From Helicoverpa zea (Eukaryota; Arthropoda; Insecta; Lepidoptera; Noctuidae), in contig NC_061473.1 in the NCBI RefSeq assembly GCF_022581195.2, forward strand, positions 3,410,001 through 3,474,000: DNA of 64,000 bases, read 5' to 3'. Positions 19,901 through 32,660 of this stretch are shown here, piece by piece; positions within the stretch are counted from its first letter, which is position 1; each line of letters begins with the position of its first letter. The position numbers and the translations under genes are program-made. The notes beneath the pieces are model-generated. The model worked only from the letters and a program-made list of their open reading frames with translations. It was not told where the DNA came from and made no database searches.

Positions 19901-22900
19901 CCATTCTAATTCTGGCTTACAGTTTAACATAACTCTATCTAAATATCCCCCCCTAGTGATAAAGTAACAACAGAACCAAGCATTTTAGAAGCCACTATGG
20001 ACCGTGTCAAGGAAATGCTCAATACGCCCCAAGAATACAAACGGTATATTAGCTTAAGATATTCTCATCTTAGACTAGGCTTTTGATTCAAGTTAACCAC
20101 ATAGTAACCTTGCTGGAAACCTCTACTTCGGTATCTAAGGTTCTACTTAATATGTTAAGCAAGTTATTTTTAGGATCCCTATCTAGTATTTGGTCCTTTG
20201 AGCCGTCACAAAAAGTCAATGTCTTTGTAGTCAAAATACTCAATTGTTGATGCGTCCTTTTGGTTATCCAATATTTAGATTAAGATTCAACTCACGTTTT
20301 CTAACAATAGATTGTGAGATGTATCATCCATCTTTATGGGTTGTATGCAATCATCATCAGATGCAGTTAAGCGCCATTAAATTGTCACCTACAAATCTCT
20401 TAATCCAATCAGAATTAAAAATGCGAAAACACAACTCCTTAAATTTATATCAGCCTGGTACATTCACGCGCATATCCAGTGCATAGTTCGTTCGTTCCAC
20501 TGGTTCTGCTAAATCAATATAACGTTATATGTAAAAAGTACAAGCAAAAAATACACAAAGATCCCCTAGTCAGCCATACATAGCGGATTAAGAAAAATTC
20601 CCGGCGTCACCTACAAAAAGAGGCAGCTTGCGGGCAAACCTCCGCAGCTTCGCAGTAATTCCACCCCCACGGACCGTCTCGTAGCGTCTGGCTGCTCAAG
20701 TAATTACGCCCCCTTACACCCCACCCCTCCCTTTGGGGATAAGTAAAAACAATATTTTTACGCGCGCAGTCCACGGTACCAAAAGTGACAGATATAAATT
20801 GAGGGTGAAAATGAAATTAGTGGCGGCTTCCTTGATGTCTGACGCGACTTTTTATTGTTAGTGTGATCTGTTCCGGAGTTGTCTTGATGCTTTTTTGAGA
20901 ATTGGGAAATTAGCCAAAAATCTCGAATTTTCATTAAATTATCGTTAATTAACGAACTAATCTCAGAAATTTAAAATAATGACTGTATGCAAGTAACTAC
21001 CATTTCAGTACACTTTTGAACTCCGAAATACGCCTTTATTAAATCTCATCATTTGAATACAAGTTACCAACATAAGTATCAACGAATAAAATCTCAAAAT
21101 ATCATCATCAAAACTATTCAATACCAATCCATTTACCAATATTATTAATTAGAACCGTCCTTAAGTCCGTCGGTCCTAACCGTATTTAATTACTTTATTT
21201 TAATTTCATAAGGCAAGCATCAATTAATTTAGTGATTTCTCTCTTTCACGAGTTCATCATCACGGTGATTAGTGACTTTATCGAGAGTACTCGAAAGTCC
21301 AAGCGAACTAGGATTAAAGTATCAAGTTTATTAAGATGTAAATGCTGTGATAATTATGATAGTGATAAAAATCCTAAGGACCATTAAATCAAGCATGATT
21401 ATTTTCATCCAGTAATTTTCAAATTATCTGGGGTGCCACAGTCCTTTTTGGTGATTTTCGCCCTTAGAATTAAACCTGCCTTGCTCTCGACTATATGTAT
21501 TATTTCATCAACATAAAGTTCCCTACGTTGTTGATGAAATATAAACTACAAAAATATCAAAAAAAAACAGAGCAAAAGGCTATAACATATGTAGATGTAC
21601 AAAGTAGCAAAAGAGAAGACAAAATTACAAACAATTAAATGAATGTCGATGCAATTGCAAATCGGCATGATCGCGTTACAAATAAAATGCTAATACAACA
21701 ATCACCTAAATACCAAGTCGGTTACCGAGTAATTTGATGAGTTTTCAATATGTACACAGAAAAACAAACGTATGTACAAAGAATATTGTCAACAAGTACT
21801 AAGTTCCTAATAATGACGCAAAGATTTTAAATCAAAACTAGGGTACGTAAAATATTGAATAATTTCAGGTAAAAATTGTTTTGAAACTCTCGATAATTCA
21901 TGCTATCCTCTATGCGTACATTTGGGTCTACCCATCGCCTAACTAAATGATGGATTGAGAAAAAATACCAATAAAGACCAATTTTCTATTCTTTCGTTTA
22001 CTGATATATCCCAGGTTTATCATTCTGCAGTTTTCATTCTAATTCAATTAACAAAGCAGAGATTTTTATGTGACAATATAATCTTTAATTTCTAGTCAGC
22101 AACTATTACTCGACCTGTTTTCCTTAGCAAGTTCCGTACAAGCAACATTATCATTGGCAACCCGATAGCCGACTGTTAGTCGCACTTACATTACGATAAA
22201 GTGCCACAAACGGCATGCAACACCATGTTTACCTTACTTATCAATTAAATTATGCGTCGTATACCTACAAAGTATACTACTATGTCCGGTTATTCTTGAA
22301 TTCATGTGCAAAGTTTAGGCAGCAAGTCTTGCATGGATATCAGGTGGACATGCAAACAATGCGGGCTATACGGAATGCAGGCGAACGCGGGAGCGCGCGT
22401 TGAATAATGTACGCGCCGTCTCAACGGACAGCGCCTCGGTCTTATGACGCCTTGGTACGGCGAGGTCTTAAAGGAGTTTAAATATTTAAGAAAGGCCATC
22501 TTTTAATTGGTTTTGCGGGATCCTTGGGCCCGTAAAATAAAGGATCCGTGAAATTTATAAGGGTAGGACAAGCTACTCTATAAAATAAAGAAGGATTCTT
22601 CCCCGTCTTTTTTTAATATGGAAGGTTGCAGGTGTTTTGTTAAAAGCATTAAAAGGAGAGTTTAATAAAGTGGAATATCGAGTCATAACATTCTAAACCA
22701 ATTTATTTATCATGTAAGTGAGTATATCAAAAGAAAATTACTGAAATATAAGGTGCTGGCAACTCATTTCAAAATGACCACAATACTGCAATTCAGTAAT
22801 TTCGAATATCGCAAGATGCAGTTTGCGTAATTGGATAAACAAAACAATTGTGCGTTGACTGTCAATTTCCAACTGGACATTACAATAACCAGTTTCCCTG

Positions 22901-23427
22901 AATAGTCTAAAACTGCATAGTTTTCGTATCAAAGCTACTGTTTTGCGCAGTGTTGTTCGCAAGACATCTTGACAGGTATATAATAGTCTAATCCTAGGAT
23001 CTTGGCTGATGGAGTAAGGGGCCCAGAGGGGCTTGCCAAGTTCCATTGATTTTCTCCCATTTCAGAAAATGGTCCTCAAGGCTTTAGTTCCAAAGTGATT
23101 GTAAGCATTCGAGTATATAGATCTAGGAGATTGATGAAGCCTACTCGTTTCGTTTTTAGTGATATTAATGAGTTTCTAGCAGAATATGATGTGACAAGCA
23201 ATCAATTAATCTTTGTATGAATTAATGTTTAGATCTTTTGGATAGACATAATTATGAACGGTTATGTAGCTGTAATAAATGTGCAGGCTTATGCCATCAA
23301 TTTGGTGCTATCTTCAAATATCCTATGCGAGGTATTTTGCTGTGCCATCAATCGAACATATCGAATATAATAATTCAGTTGCTGTACATATCTAAAGGTA
23401 CAATTTTAATGTAACTTCTAGTACTTC
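16958..23427. other. non-coding DNA with scattered GC-rich islands
   Basis: No gene recognised. GC-rich islands at about 18420-18780, 20590-20730 and 22360-22460. A repeat end with the cctttgtccagcaaaaggac motif lies near 19290-19330 (TE debris). Inverted TACCAGG at 20454-20460; AGGACCA-type sites near 17482, 18990, 19853, 20193 and 23070. ORFs of 60-100 codons here have noise-like composition. Confidence 0.5.
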
Positions 23428-24283
23428 TTATTTTTATTTATTTATTTATTCTTAGAGAAGGCTTACGGACTAATCACAATATTATAAGTAACATATTATA
23501 TAACTAAATTGCCAACAACAAGCCTCCACAGATAATTTCAATCTATCGATATTTACAACAATATGTTACAGTCTTTATAACATAATTTAACATATTAACA
23601 ATTTAACATAATGTTACAGTCTTTATACCTTCAGTTTGATTACAATTGCTAGCCAGTTACATTATTTACAATTTTATTTAAAATCATTCGCAAAAGAACA
23701 GTTTTGCCCAACGTCGCCTTACTACGTTAGACTTTGTGCAAAAAAGGTCTATGTCGAAATCCCGGGGTAGTGAATTAAAACTACGTGCACTACGTGAGAA
23801 GAACGCGTTACGTCTATACTTCGTGGAAGCAAAAGGTACGTGAAGCAGCGGTCGCTGTCGGAAACCAATGTGATTGGTACGCAGTTGTACTTTTCCTAGT
23901 AGTTCAGGACAGTCGACCGCTCCATTCGCGATATTTATCAATAAACATACGTCATTGATTTCACGCCTTTTTTCCAGGGGTAAAAAGTGGTACCTCTTAC
24001 AACGATGAACATAATCATCCGACCATTGCTGTGCCTTGTAATCTAAATATCTTAGAAATTTACGCTGAACCCCTTCAATGCGTGTCTTATATATTGCATA
24101 TTGTGGGTTCCAAACCTGGGACGCATACTCCAAGTGACTGCGTACGAATGAGCAGTATAATATCTTATATAATAGGCTTTAATGATCGAAAACAGGCTGT
24201 AGTTCTGATTATGAATCCAAGGGCTCTGAATGCTTTATTCACAATAATATCAATATGTTGGTCATATAGTAACTTACTATACT
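23428..24283 (-). pseudogene. 5'-truncated non-LTR retrotransposon (jockey/CR1-like) RT C-terminus
   Basis: Minus-strand frames read NKAFRALGFIIRTT, then after a frameshift near 24160-24180 SHLEYASQVWNPQYAIYKTR and GVQRKFLRYLDYK, through NSLPRDFDIDLF to the end near 23684. This is the C-terminal part of a LINE reverse transcriptase (the LEY-SQVWNP block typical of jockey/CR1-type elements). A 3' UTR follows, ending in an AAAT-type repeat near 23428-23455. The catalytic RT motifs and endonuclease are missing, so it is inactive. Confidence 0.85.
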
Positions 24284-24873
24284 AATTCTAATTACTACTT
24301 ATTTTTATACGTTCGCTGCATTTGGGGAAAAAGCAAGCCTTAGCTATAAATTCTGATCGTGACTCTTATAAGGACGATAATATTTTCTAAACTACACACA
24401 TACATTAAAGAGGCATCCTAATTTATGGAGCAGAAGTAATATACTCTTAGTATGCACTGGCAGTTTTTGAAGCCAAGGCTTGCTAAATGTAGAGTATTGA
24501 CCTTACGATGAACATCCAATGATTACATGTAATATGCGAACAAGTGCATCTCCATACTCAAGAACCCGATCAAAATATCGGCCGACTAACAGTTTGCAGT
24601 GTTTGAGGTTTTTCAAAAGCGCAGAATTTAGCTCAAAAATTGGCCTTCCGGAGTAGATGTCAAGATATTAAATTTTCGTAGTTCTTTTGTATTGTTTACA
24701 TAAGATGTAGTTTCTTTCATTTATCTATTAACATGATATGCAAAAGGCTGCAATCATAAGTTGAGGACCGGCGGATTAGGGAACATCTAAAACTAGCTAT
24801 AAACGAATATAATTATGAAGTATTACCACGCTACTCTGAGAGTTTTTATATCGTCAAACAGATCAATTAACTG
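24284..24873. other. AT-rich DNA with a MITE fragment
   Basis: Around 24571-24614 it has the cggccgactaacagtttgca end shared with the MITEs at 16734 and 61235. Nothing else recognised. Confidence 0.5.
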
Positions 24874-25194
24874 CCATGTGGTCGTGGTGGCCTAGTGGGT
24901 AAAGGACCGACCTCTCGAGTATGAGGGTGTGGGTTCGATTCCAGGTCAGGCAAGTACCAATGCAACTTTTCTAAGTTTGTATGTACTTTCTTAGTATATC
25001 TTGGACACCAATGGCTGATAAAAAAGGTGTAGGAAAACATCTTGAGGAAACCTGGACTATATAGTCTGAAATCACCAACCCGCATTGAGCAAGCGTGTTG
25101 ATTAATGCTCAATCCTTCTCCGTGTGAGAGGAGGCCTGTGCCCAGCAGTGGGACGATAAAAAACAAAAAAAAGGCTGTAACAGGACCATGTGGT
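24874..25194 (+). mobile_element. tRNA-derived SINE (near full length)
   Basis: Pol III promoter boxes: A box tggcctagtggg at 24888-24899 and B box ggttcgattcc at 24932-24942, within a tRNA-like 5' region. The body ends gaggcctgtgcccagcagtg, then an A-rich tail. Flanked by ccatgtggt at 24874-24882 and 25186-25194, a plausible 9-bp target-site duplication. Its 5' half is closely related to the 38612 SINE, while the 3' half differs. The 111-codon minus ORF over it is an artefact. Confidence 0.85.
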
Positions 25195-28100
25195 AATATC
25201 AACTCCTTGGAAGAACAGCTGTTAATTTTTTCTTTTATGAATTTTGGTTTTAAGAAAAGTCAAAATCTTTATGTTAATGAGAAAAATGTAATTGAGTTGA
25301 GAAAACTGACATATTTCTACTTTCAAGATCAGTAAGGTCACAGTCCTAGGTCAATAACTGTCGCTACCAATACACTATCTGTTGAATTGCTTATATAATT
25401 GAAAGAATATTAGAAACGACCGTAATACCACAAAGGTATCTGTAAAATAATAGGCGATCAGCAAGATCGGACCATGACATCCAAAAATTACTTCTAAGAT
25501 CATACCTTATAGGTTGACAAGTAAGTACATGAACTAAGTCCGATCTAGCTATAGTAGCTATGTAGCGGGGTGGGCCGATACGGGCAGCATGCAAGGTCGC
25601 CCGGCGCCTCGATCATCACAGACATCTTAGCACGGACCTGTCTAATGCTTTGGTATTTTCTAATATTATTTTGTAGGTAAAATGGATGATTAGATATTGT
25701 TGTAATATGGTGATATTTGATTAGTGGGGTTTTGAAGATGTGGTCTTAAACGTCATGTTAGTTTTCACTTTTTGAGTATCGGAAATTAATGATGATGGTA
25801 ATTGTGGTATTACGGGGTGTAATGTTAGTAAGACAGCTGAATATACAGTACGTGTACTTTTTTACTAGTGGTAATATGCAGTAATGTAACTAGATTAGAT
25901 TTTTATGTCTTTTTGTGTATTAATATGAAAGTTCTGCGTATTATGCATAAAGGAAGCAAGTTTTAACTAAACTAATTGAATTACGTAAAAACAATAAAAT
26001 GTTATGAAGAAGCAATATTGTTTGTAATGTAATTAGTGCTTAATTACTCGAACAGCATAATACCGATCTATTTTCCAAGAAAAAATAGATGCAACTCGAG
26101 TGTTTATTAGTTTTAAATGTTAATAGAAACGGCTAGTAACTGGGCATGTCCATTCTAATACCATCAACGCCTGCCGCGTGTCACTTGAAACTCCGCCATT
26201 TTGCAAGGCGAACCGCCCGCGGCGGGAAAACTGACTTTGGCGCCAATTTCGATGCGGCCACGTCTGCTATTCGACCGCATCCGGATGATCAGCCACTCAA
26301 GAGAAGCCCTCGCGAGCCGCACACACCGCAAATCGGCCGGTTAACATCACCACGGGTATCATTATAAATTCCTTTAATTATACCATTTTTACTGCGCTTT
26401 ATAGTAGCCTGCCTGATGGCGGGAACTCGGTTCATAAGTGCCATCGCGCTATTCTCAGGCCTTGGCATGTTTATCTTGACCGTTTCGAATAGACCTCGTG
26501 CCCTTTACATATATTACGAGAAAAAGGTTCTTCTTAAAACGGCTGCTGCAAGGGATCGTATTAAAATAATTAAAAAGTTACCTTTGGCAGGACATGTTGC
26601 AGGAGTGCTCCAGCTTTCCTTTTGGCAGCCATCTTGTATTTTTGGCGGGAACGCACAGCACTTTTGTCTTTGGTTTCGTTTTAATATCTCTTCTGATAAT
26701 CAGTTCATGGACTCCATCTCAATTTGACTAAAAACAAAATTTTGGAATGCTTCGAATGTGTTTCTTCTCACATTTGATTAAAAGTTGCAATCAGACGTAC
26801 TTTAGCTGACGCATTTACTCTACCGGGGCTGCGTGATTGTTCGAAAGAGTTACCGCGGCCCTGGTACATAAAAGGCTTAAGAAGGAACTTGATGGGTTTT
26901 AGTCAGTAAGAATCTGACCCTCCCTCACGCTGTAACCCACAGCGGAAGGGGTCATTAGATGATTTCCCATTAAAAAAGAAAAAAAGCTGAAATACCTAAA
27001 TTCGTTTTTATTAAAGGTTACCTTTCTAGTTAACCGTTTAAGAATATCAAAGGACCAAACAGTTCAAAGTTGCAATTATCTGCAACTGACGTAGAAGAAG
27101 AAGGACAATCGTTAGTTCACATTGCAATCGATATAATTACGGCTAGATGTTACAAATGGGACTGTTTTGAAATAAATTACCGTGAACAGCTGGTACAGTA
27201 ATACTGAATAACGAAGCATCAAAGTCAAAGTATTTTCTTTTTAAATAGGTCTATAAGAACTCTTTCTAAAAGTCAAGCTAGTCGCATAGTTCCAAAGAGT
27301 GAGTCTCATAGAGAAAAATCAATAAGAAAGTCCGTGGACCCAAATCTTTTTTAAAAAAAAAAACGACTGTTGTTTACGGTAGTTTTCAAGCATCATTATA
27401 CAAACGGCTACTATTGATAAACCAAATAATACACGAACATACAAAGAAGGATTCACAATATGCCCTAATCAAAAATGTAATGTTAATGCAAACCTGTTTG
27501 GAGTACGAGAAAGAACGGGAACTAGAGATACGTACACACACATTGAGTAAGGTCAGTTACATTTGAAACAGGCATTTTGGAAAAGAGGCATTTTTTTGCT
27601 GAGGGAGCCGCCCTCCCCTATTTGCGCAATACTTTAACAATGAACTCTCATTGTTTGCTGCTCCTAGCTGTCAGTATTTTGTTCGAATAGAAATAAGGGT
27701 GAACAAATGCTTTTGAAATGACCATTACTTTTTGAAATGAAACCAGTTTCATTACGGCCCTATTGGTGGTTAGTTTTGTATAAATGGGATAGATAATTAA
27801 AAGTTCTTAAAGGGTTTCGTGGGCTTGCATCTCTAACCCCCAAATAAATTGTAATTTCTCCTTCATTACCGCCGATTGATAAACAAATCTTCTTCTTCTT
27901 TAATATAAGCGAACTATTTATATTCTATCTTCAAAATAACCTCGTAAAAACTACATTTTGGTACCGCACGAGGTGTCAGTCTCTAAGTGCACTACCCTAT
28001 CCGTCGGCGACACCATACGCAAATTGGATAGGCCAACGCGCTTAGTCTGGCTTTTCTATTCAAATCCACGACAAGGTTAACCGTAAAGAGTATACATGGG

Positions 28101-31100
28101 TTTTCTGTTGTCTATTCCATTTGCAAAAAGAGTATAAGCAAACTCAAAATGCGTCAAATCTAGGAGTATAACCTACATGTTTAGAACAACATGATGTTTT
28201 CTTTAAGCATTTGCAATTAATAGCGCCGAATCATGTTTTGCGATAAAAGGTGCTTAGTCGGCCCTAAGAAATTCTTTCAATGTAGGTTAGAGCATTTATT
28301 GAAGAAGGCTGTAGAGTGTGTAGTGCAGCGAGTGTGTAGTAATATTCGGTGATATTCAAATCCATGAGAAATATCAGACGTTATTCAGATGTATCAGATC
28401 ACTGAAGACAGAGAAGCAAAGCTGATTCGCAGATCGTTTAGAAATTGATGCAATTGCAGAACTTATGAATAAGTTCCTTTACATAGGTTGTCTGTTTATT
28501 AAATTAATCCTTTGATAATTATTACTTTCTACTAAGAACCGAAGGACCAACAGTTACTTTACGTACTAACAAACATTTGATAAACTTTCCTTTAACTGGT
28601 AATTATGTAGAAAATACTGTAATACAGTTGCATGTCAATACAGCAGTTGTTTATTTTCTCATATCTACATTTTATAAAAGTGTAACTCCAAAGTTTTTAA
28701 GTACTTACCTAACGAAACTGAACTAGCCGCTTTAATTCTTAGAACTAAGTTTGTCACATTTTCTTCTTCAGTATTGCCATAGAAAAGTGTAAAATCTTCT
28801 TGTAAAAGATTTAAAACTGTCTGCAGTAATATGTAAGAAAAATATCAACTGTTGCCTGAATGACATTCGACTTTGTTTCATTTTAAGTATCGTAAACATT
28901 TACATGTTTGCTTCACTTCCCCTGGGAACTACTCTGCATCCCCAGATAAAAAGTAAATTACAACCTTCCTCAAAAAATGGTCTATCTAACATTGAAATCT
29001 TTTTAAATCAGTCCAGTAAGTCCTGAGATTAGCGCGATCAAGCAAACTAACTCATATTTATTTAATTTCAGAATAATTTTACCCAGTATATCTTTGAATC
29101 TTCATATATTCTCTACTTCTAGGTAAAAGTCTCTAGTCTTGGTTAAACTAGGAGCTGCCCAGGATTTTATTTGGCTCTGAATTAAAAACAGACAAAGATT
29201 GGACTGGACTTTTACGTTGGCTAGATTTATAGCGAAATAAATTATTTCTGAAAGAAGAGGATGTATCTCGCTGTGATCTCTCTTCATCTGGTTTCACTAA
29301 GAAATCTGTGGAAAAATTGCTCTATGATATGCAAGAAAGATAGGTTGCTAAATTAGTAGAAAGAATCAAAGATAATTTAATTTCTGCTAAGTCCAACCGA
29401 TTGGACAAGTACAAAAGCAAATTAATTAATTAACAACAAAAAAGTTGAATGCACAAACAAAATTCGCAGAAAAAAAGTACTAGGAGCATAGAGCTACTGA
29501 AGAGCTTTGAGCAGATTAAATCGCAAAGGGGTCTCATTCTCATGCTGAGCGCGATAACGTAGGCCATTTTCCATCTGCAGACACGGTTCTACGTGCTTTA
29601 TGCACCGATCCATATCTCAGGATGAAATTCTTCAACCTGACGTTTAATCCGCATCGAGTAATATTTCAATCGATTTAGTTTACCGATTAATCGGTTAGTC
29701 GTGACAATTACTGTGTTTGCGTCTGCTAGATCGATTGTGTTTATCGATGTTACTGTATTTTTTTATCTGAATCAGTTTTTGATCAATGTTTTCAATATTA
29801 TCCTTACAAGGCATCGGTTTAAGTCATTATATGAGCAATTTTCTTCGAATCAAACCCACGGTTTAAACTGTACCTATAATTTTTCGCCAAATAAGGTAAT
29901 TTAGTCATAATCAATCGAAAAAAGTTTACCTAAATTGGATAAAATTTAATGATTTAATGATCCTTACCTTGATCTATCTCTATTGATTATCTCTTGATTT
30001 TCTTTATTTTTAGGTGACTTTTAATTATCTGGTCGTGTAATGAATAGTATCTATCAATTAACGTCTATCTGCTCACAACAGAATGTAACTGATACTAATT
30101 ATCACCAGCAGAGTGACATTAAACTTTATTTAATCGGAATGAACATCTTCAAAAAAGGACCAATACGCATATCAGTACCAAGCTCTCATATAGCGTAGGA
30201 GTTAACTTTTAAAAATCGAAAAAGGTGTGAGTAAAAATTCACACCAATCCGCAACATTGGTGCACGGTGCGACACAGAACTGTAGATGGAAAGCGCACGC
30301 CATACGCCTTTATACGCGGTCAGTGCACTGGCAGCTATTTTCTTTTTAGCGATAACGACAAGGCCACTTTAATAGCTTTGGGTACGGTAGTCCGTGACGT
30401 TTTTTTATTAACTGCCTAGTTTGCGAATTAGGTTCCACGATCACAACAACGTGTAACTTTGATTGGAAATGAAACAATATGCTGTGATGTTTCATCCTTG
30501 AAAGTTGTAGTTGTTTAAAGCCAATATAATATGATAAACCAACTAAGATATCGTTTGAGGTACATTACAACCCCGAAAACCTACGATCTGCGAATTGTAT
30601 CAAAGAACCAATAAGTTATGTACTCAAATATAAAACTACGTAATTCCATTTTATTCAAGGACCAAATCTATAAAATACTTTACGCTGTACACATAATAAC
30701 CGGATATAACCGGATACGCGTGTCATCAAATTACTGAAAACATGTACTTTTTATAACCTTACAGCTACAGGTGCGAGGGTTTAAATGTCAAACAGTAACG
30801 GCGATCCAACTTGATCATATCTCCTTAACATAAGGCAGAATCAACGAAGATTATGTAAGTTTACAGTTATAAACTGCAGTTATTTAAAAGGTGTGTCCAA
30901 AGAAGAGGAATAAATAAGAATGATTTTATGATCGAAAAATAAAATATAAAACTTTTATATCGAGTTGCAATTCTGAAACTTGTTCAGTGCCAATCGATCG
31001 AGATAAAACAATATATTTTGTGTGACACAGAGACCGATTTTGATTACTTGAGAGATTACGCGTCGGTGTGAGAGACGGCCGACCGGCCCTTACACGTTAT

Positions 31101-32469
31101 CCCAGCTAGTCGAATGTAAGGGGCTTATTACCCGAGTAACGGTCCCCAAGCATTGTCCCATCGGTTCGTTCCTTTTTTCATAAATATACTAATTACAGGA
31201 CCAGGTTTGCGGTATAAAGGGTACACGGGAAGAGATGATGGCTGTATTTACGCTAGTTTACGCTATTTTACCCGTGAGGTAGGGCTTAATAGGCATTGTG
31301 CTTAGCAATGCGGTGCGTAGCCGTGGAATGCGAACCTCTGTTCCTTTGATACGGCGGTTATGAAAAATGTGATTGTTGTTTCCTTCATTCATTTACGGGG
31401 CATACTGTTCTTCAGTTATGAGCCCCAACAAACACTTGATAACTTCTATAAGTATACAACAACAACGTGGTTGTAAAATTGAAATCAATTTAGTAAAATA
31501 TTCGACTGTATCGATGCGAAATAGAATCGATCTCTTATGAAATCTATGTAAAAAGCGAAACCTGAAAAATAGGCGTACTCTTTGGTGAAAACTCCATTGT
31601 TTTTCCCAAGTCAAGTAAGAAAATATTACCAAAAGGCTATAAAAAAGTTGCACAGTTACTAGAGCAACATAACACGCTGGTAGTGTTATCAGCGAAGTAA
31701 GAACCGTGAACGATTTGATTAGTTCGACGCGCGCTTGCACTCCAAAATTACTTTCAAACTTCGCTGCGTTCTACACATTGAGAACTTCTGTACAAGTCTG
31801 CAAGCCTGGTATCGTTAGGTAAAATTATATGAGATTGGATAACCCAGTACGTAATAGAGAGAATACATACATAATACAAGTCGAGTATAAAACTTAGTTC
31901 ATAAATGTACTTGAGGTGCAGCGGAGAATATTCAAACTGAGTACTCTTCATAAAGTTGATGAAACAGAAATCTTGTCTTATATCACTAAAACATAATATC
32001 CATACTAGATAAAGATAATAAATCTAACTAGCCGCGAGGAATGTAAAAACCTACAGTAGGAAATTACTAAGAACAATCTAAGAATCGGTACATAAGTGTC
32101 AGTTAGGCTAATAAATTCACTAAAACAATGCCTTGTCTTTTCAAACTGGCGTGACAAAGGAAACTTAGCGACACGAACGAACGATGGACTAATTGCATTT
32201 TTTGCAGTCACCATGTACTAATGCCAAGGCTTACTTACTCATCAAGTTCCTATGTCCATTCCTGACGGTCTATGCAAACCTGCATTCGAGCAAAAACTAG
32301 TATGTCAAGATGATAAAACTTCGCGCGCTGAACGTCTGATTGCAACTTTTTTTATGGAAAAATTGTAACGCAAAGGAAGCACAGGGGGTTACCAACCTAT
32401 TTGAAGCACGGGAGTATTTTTTTTTGTTTTTTGAATGTGTTGTATTAGAGAGTTCGAGTTCGTGTTTCG
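25195..32469. other. non-coding DNA, probable intron or intergenic
   Basis: No gene recognised. GC-richer patches at about 26160-26340 and 31060-31180. AGGACCA-type sites at about 27050, 28541, 30155, 30657 and 31198; inverted TACCAGG at 26859 and 31805. ORFs up to 115 codons (31393-31740 minus, 26416-26727 plus) have no recognisable domains. Confidence 0.5.
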
Positions 32470-32660
32470 CGAGTAAGTTGTGTGCGGGCGCGGCGCACGT
32501 GTTCGCCCCTCGGAGGTACAACGCACACTGGTCCGCCAGCTCGCGGACGCGGTGCGTTCGCTCGGTGTCCGGCCGGCCCCCATCGCCCCCTGTCCCCCAT
32601 ACCGAAATGCATCAATGACACTCGAAACACACGCACATTCTGAACGCAGTGGGGACAATC
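32470..32660. promoter_or_regulatory. CpG-rich island with CTCF-like core
   Basis: About 190 bp of strongly CpG-rich sequence in AT-rich surroundings. A CTCF-like core (GACAGGGGGCGATG) lies on the minus strand at 32584-32592. Open in several frames on both strands simply because it lacks A/T-rich stop codons, so the overlapping short ORFs are not evidence for coding. Candidate enhancer, boundary or alternative promoter. Confidence 0.4.

Noticed and set aside
21502..21540. 12-bp inverted repeat with 15-base loop (possible miRNA)
   Set aside because: Stem too short for a miRNA precursor, and no extension of pairing outside it.
24888..24942. tRNA gene suggested by A and B boxes
   Set aside because: No cloverleaf closes; the boxes belong to the SINE head, as at 38622-38676.
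24867..25202. 111-codon minus-strand ORF
   Set aside because: It lies across a SINE in antisense; the same peptide recurs at 3655-3900 because that is another SINE copy.
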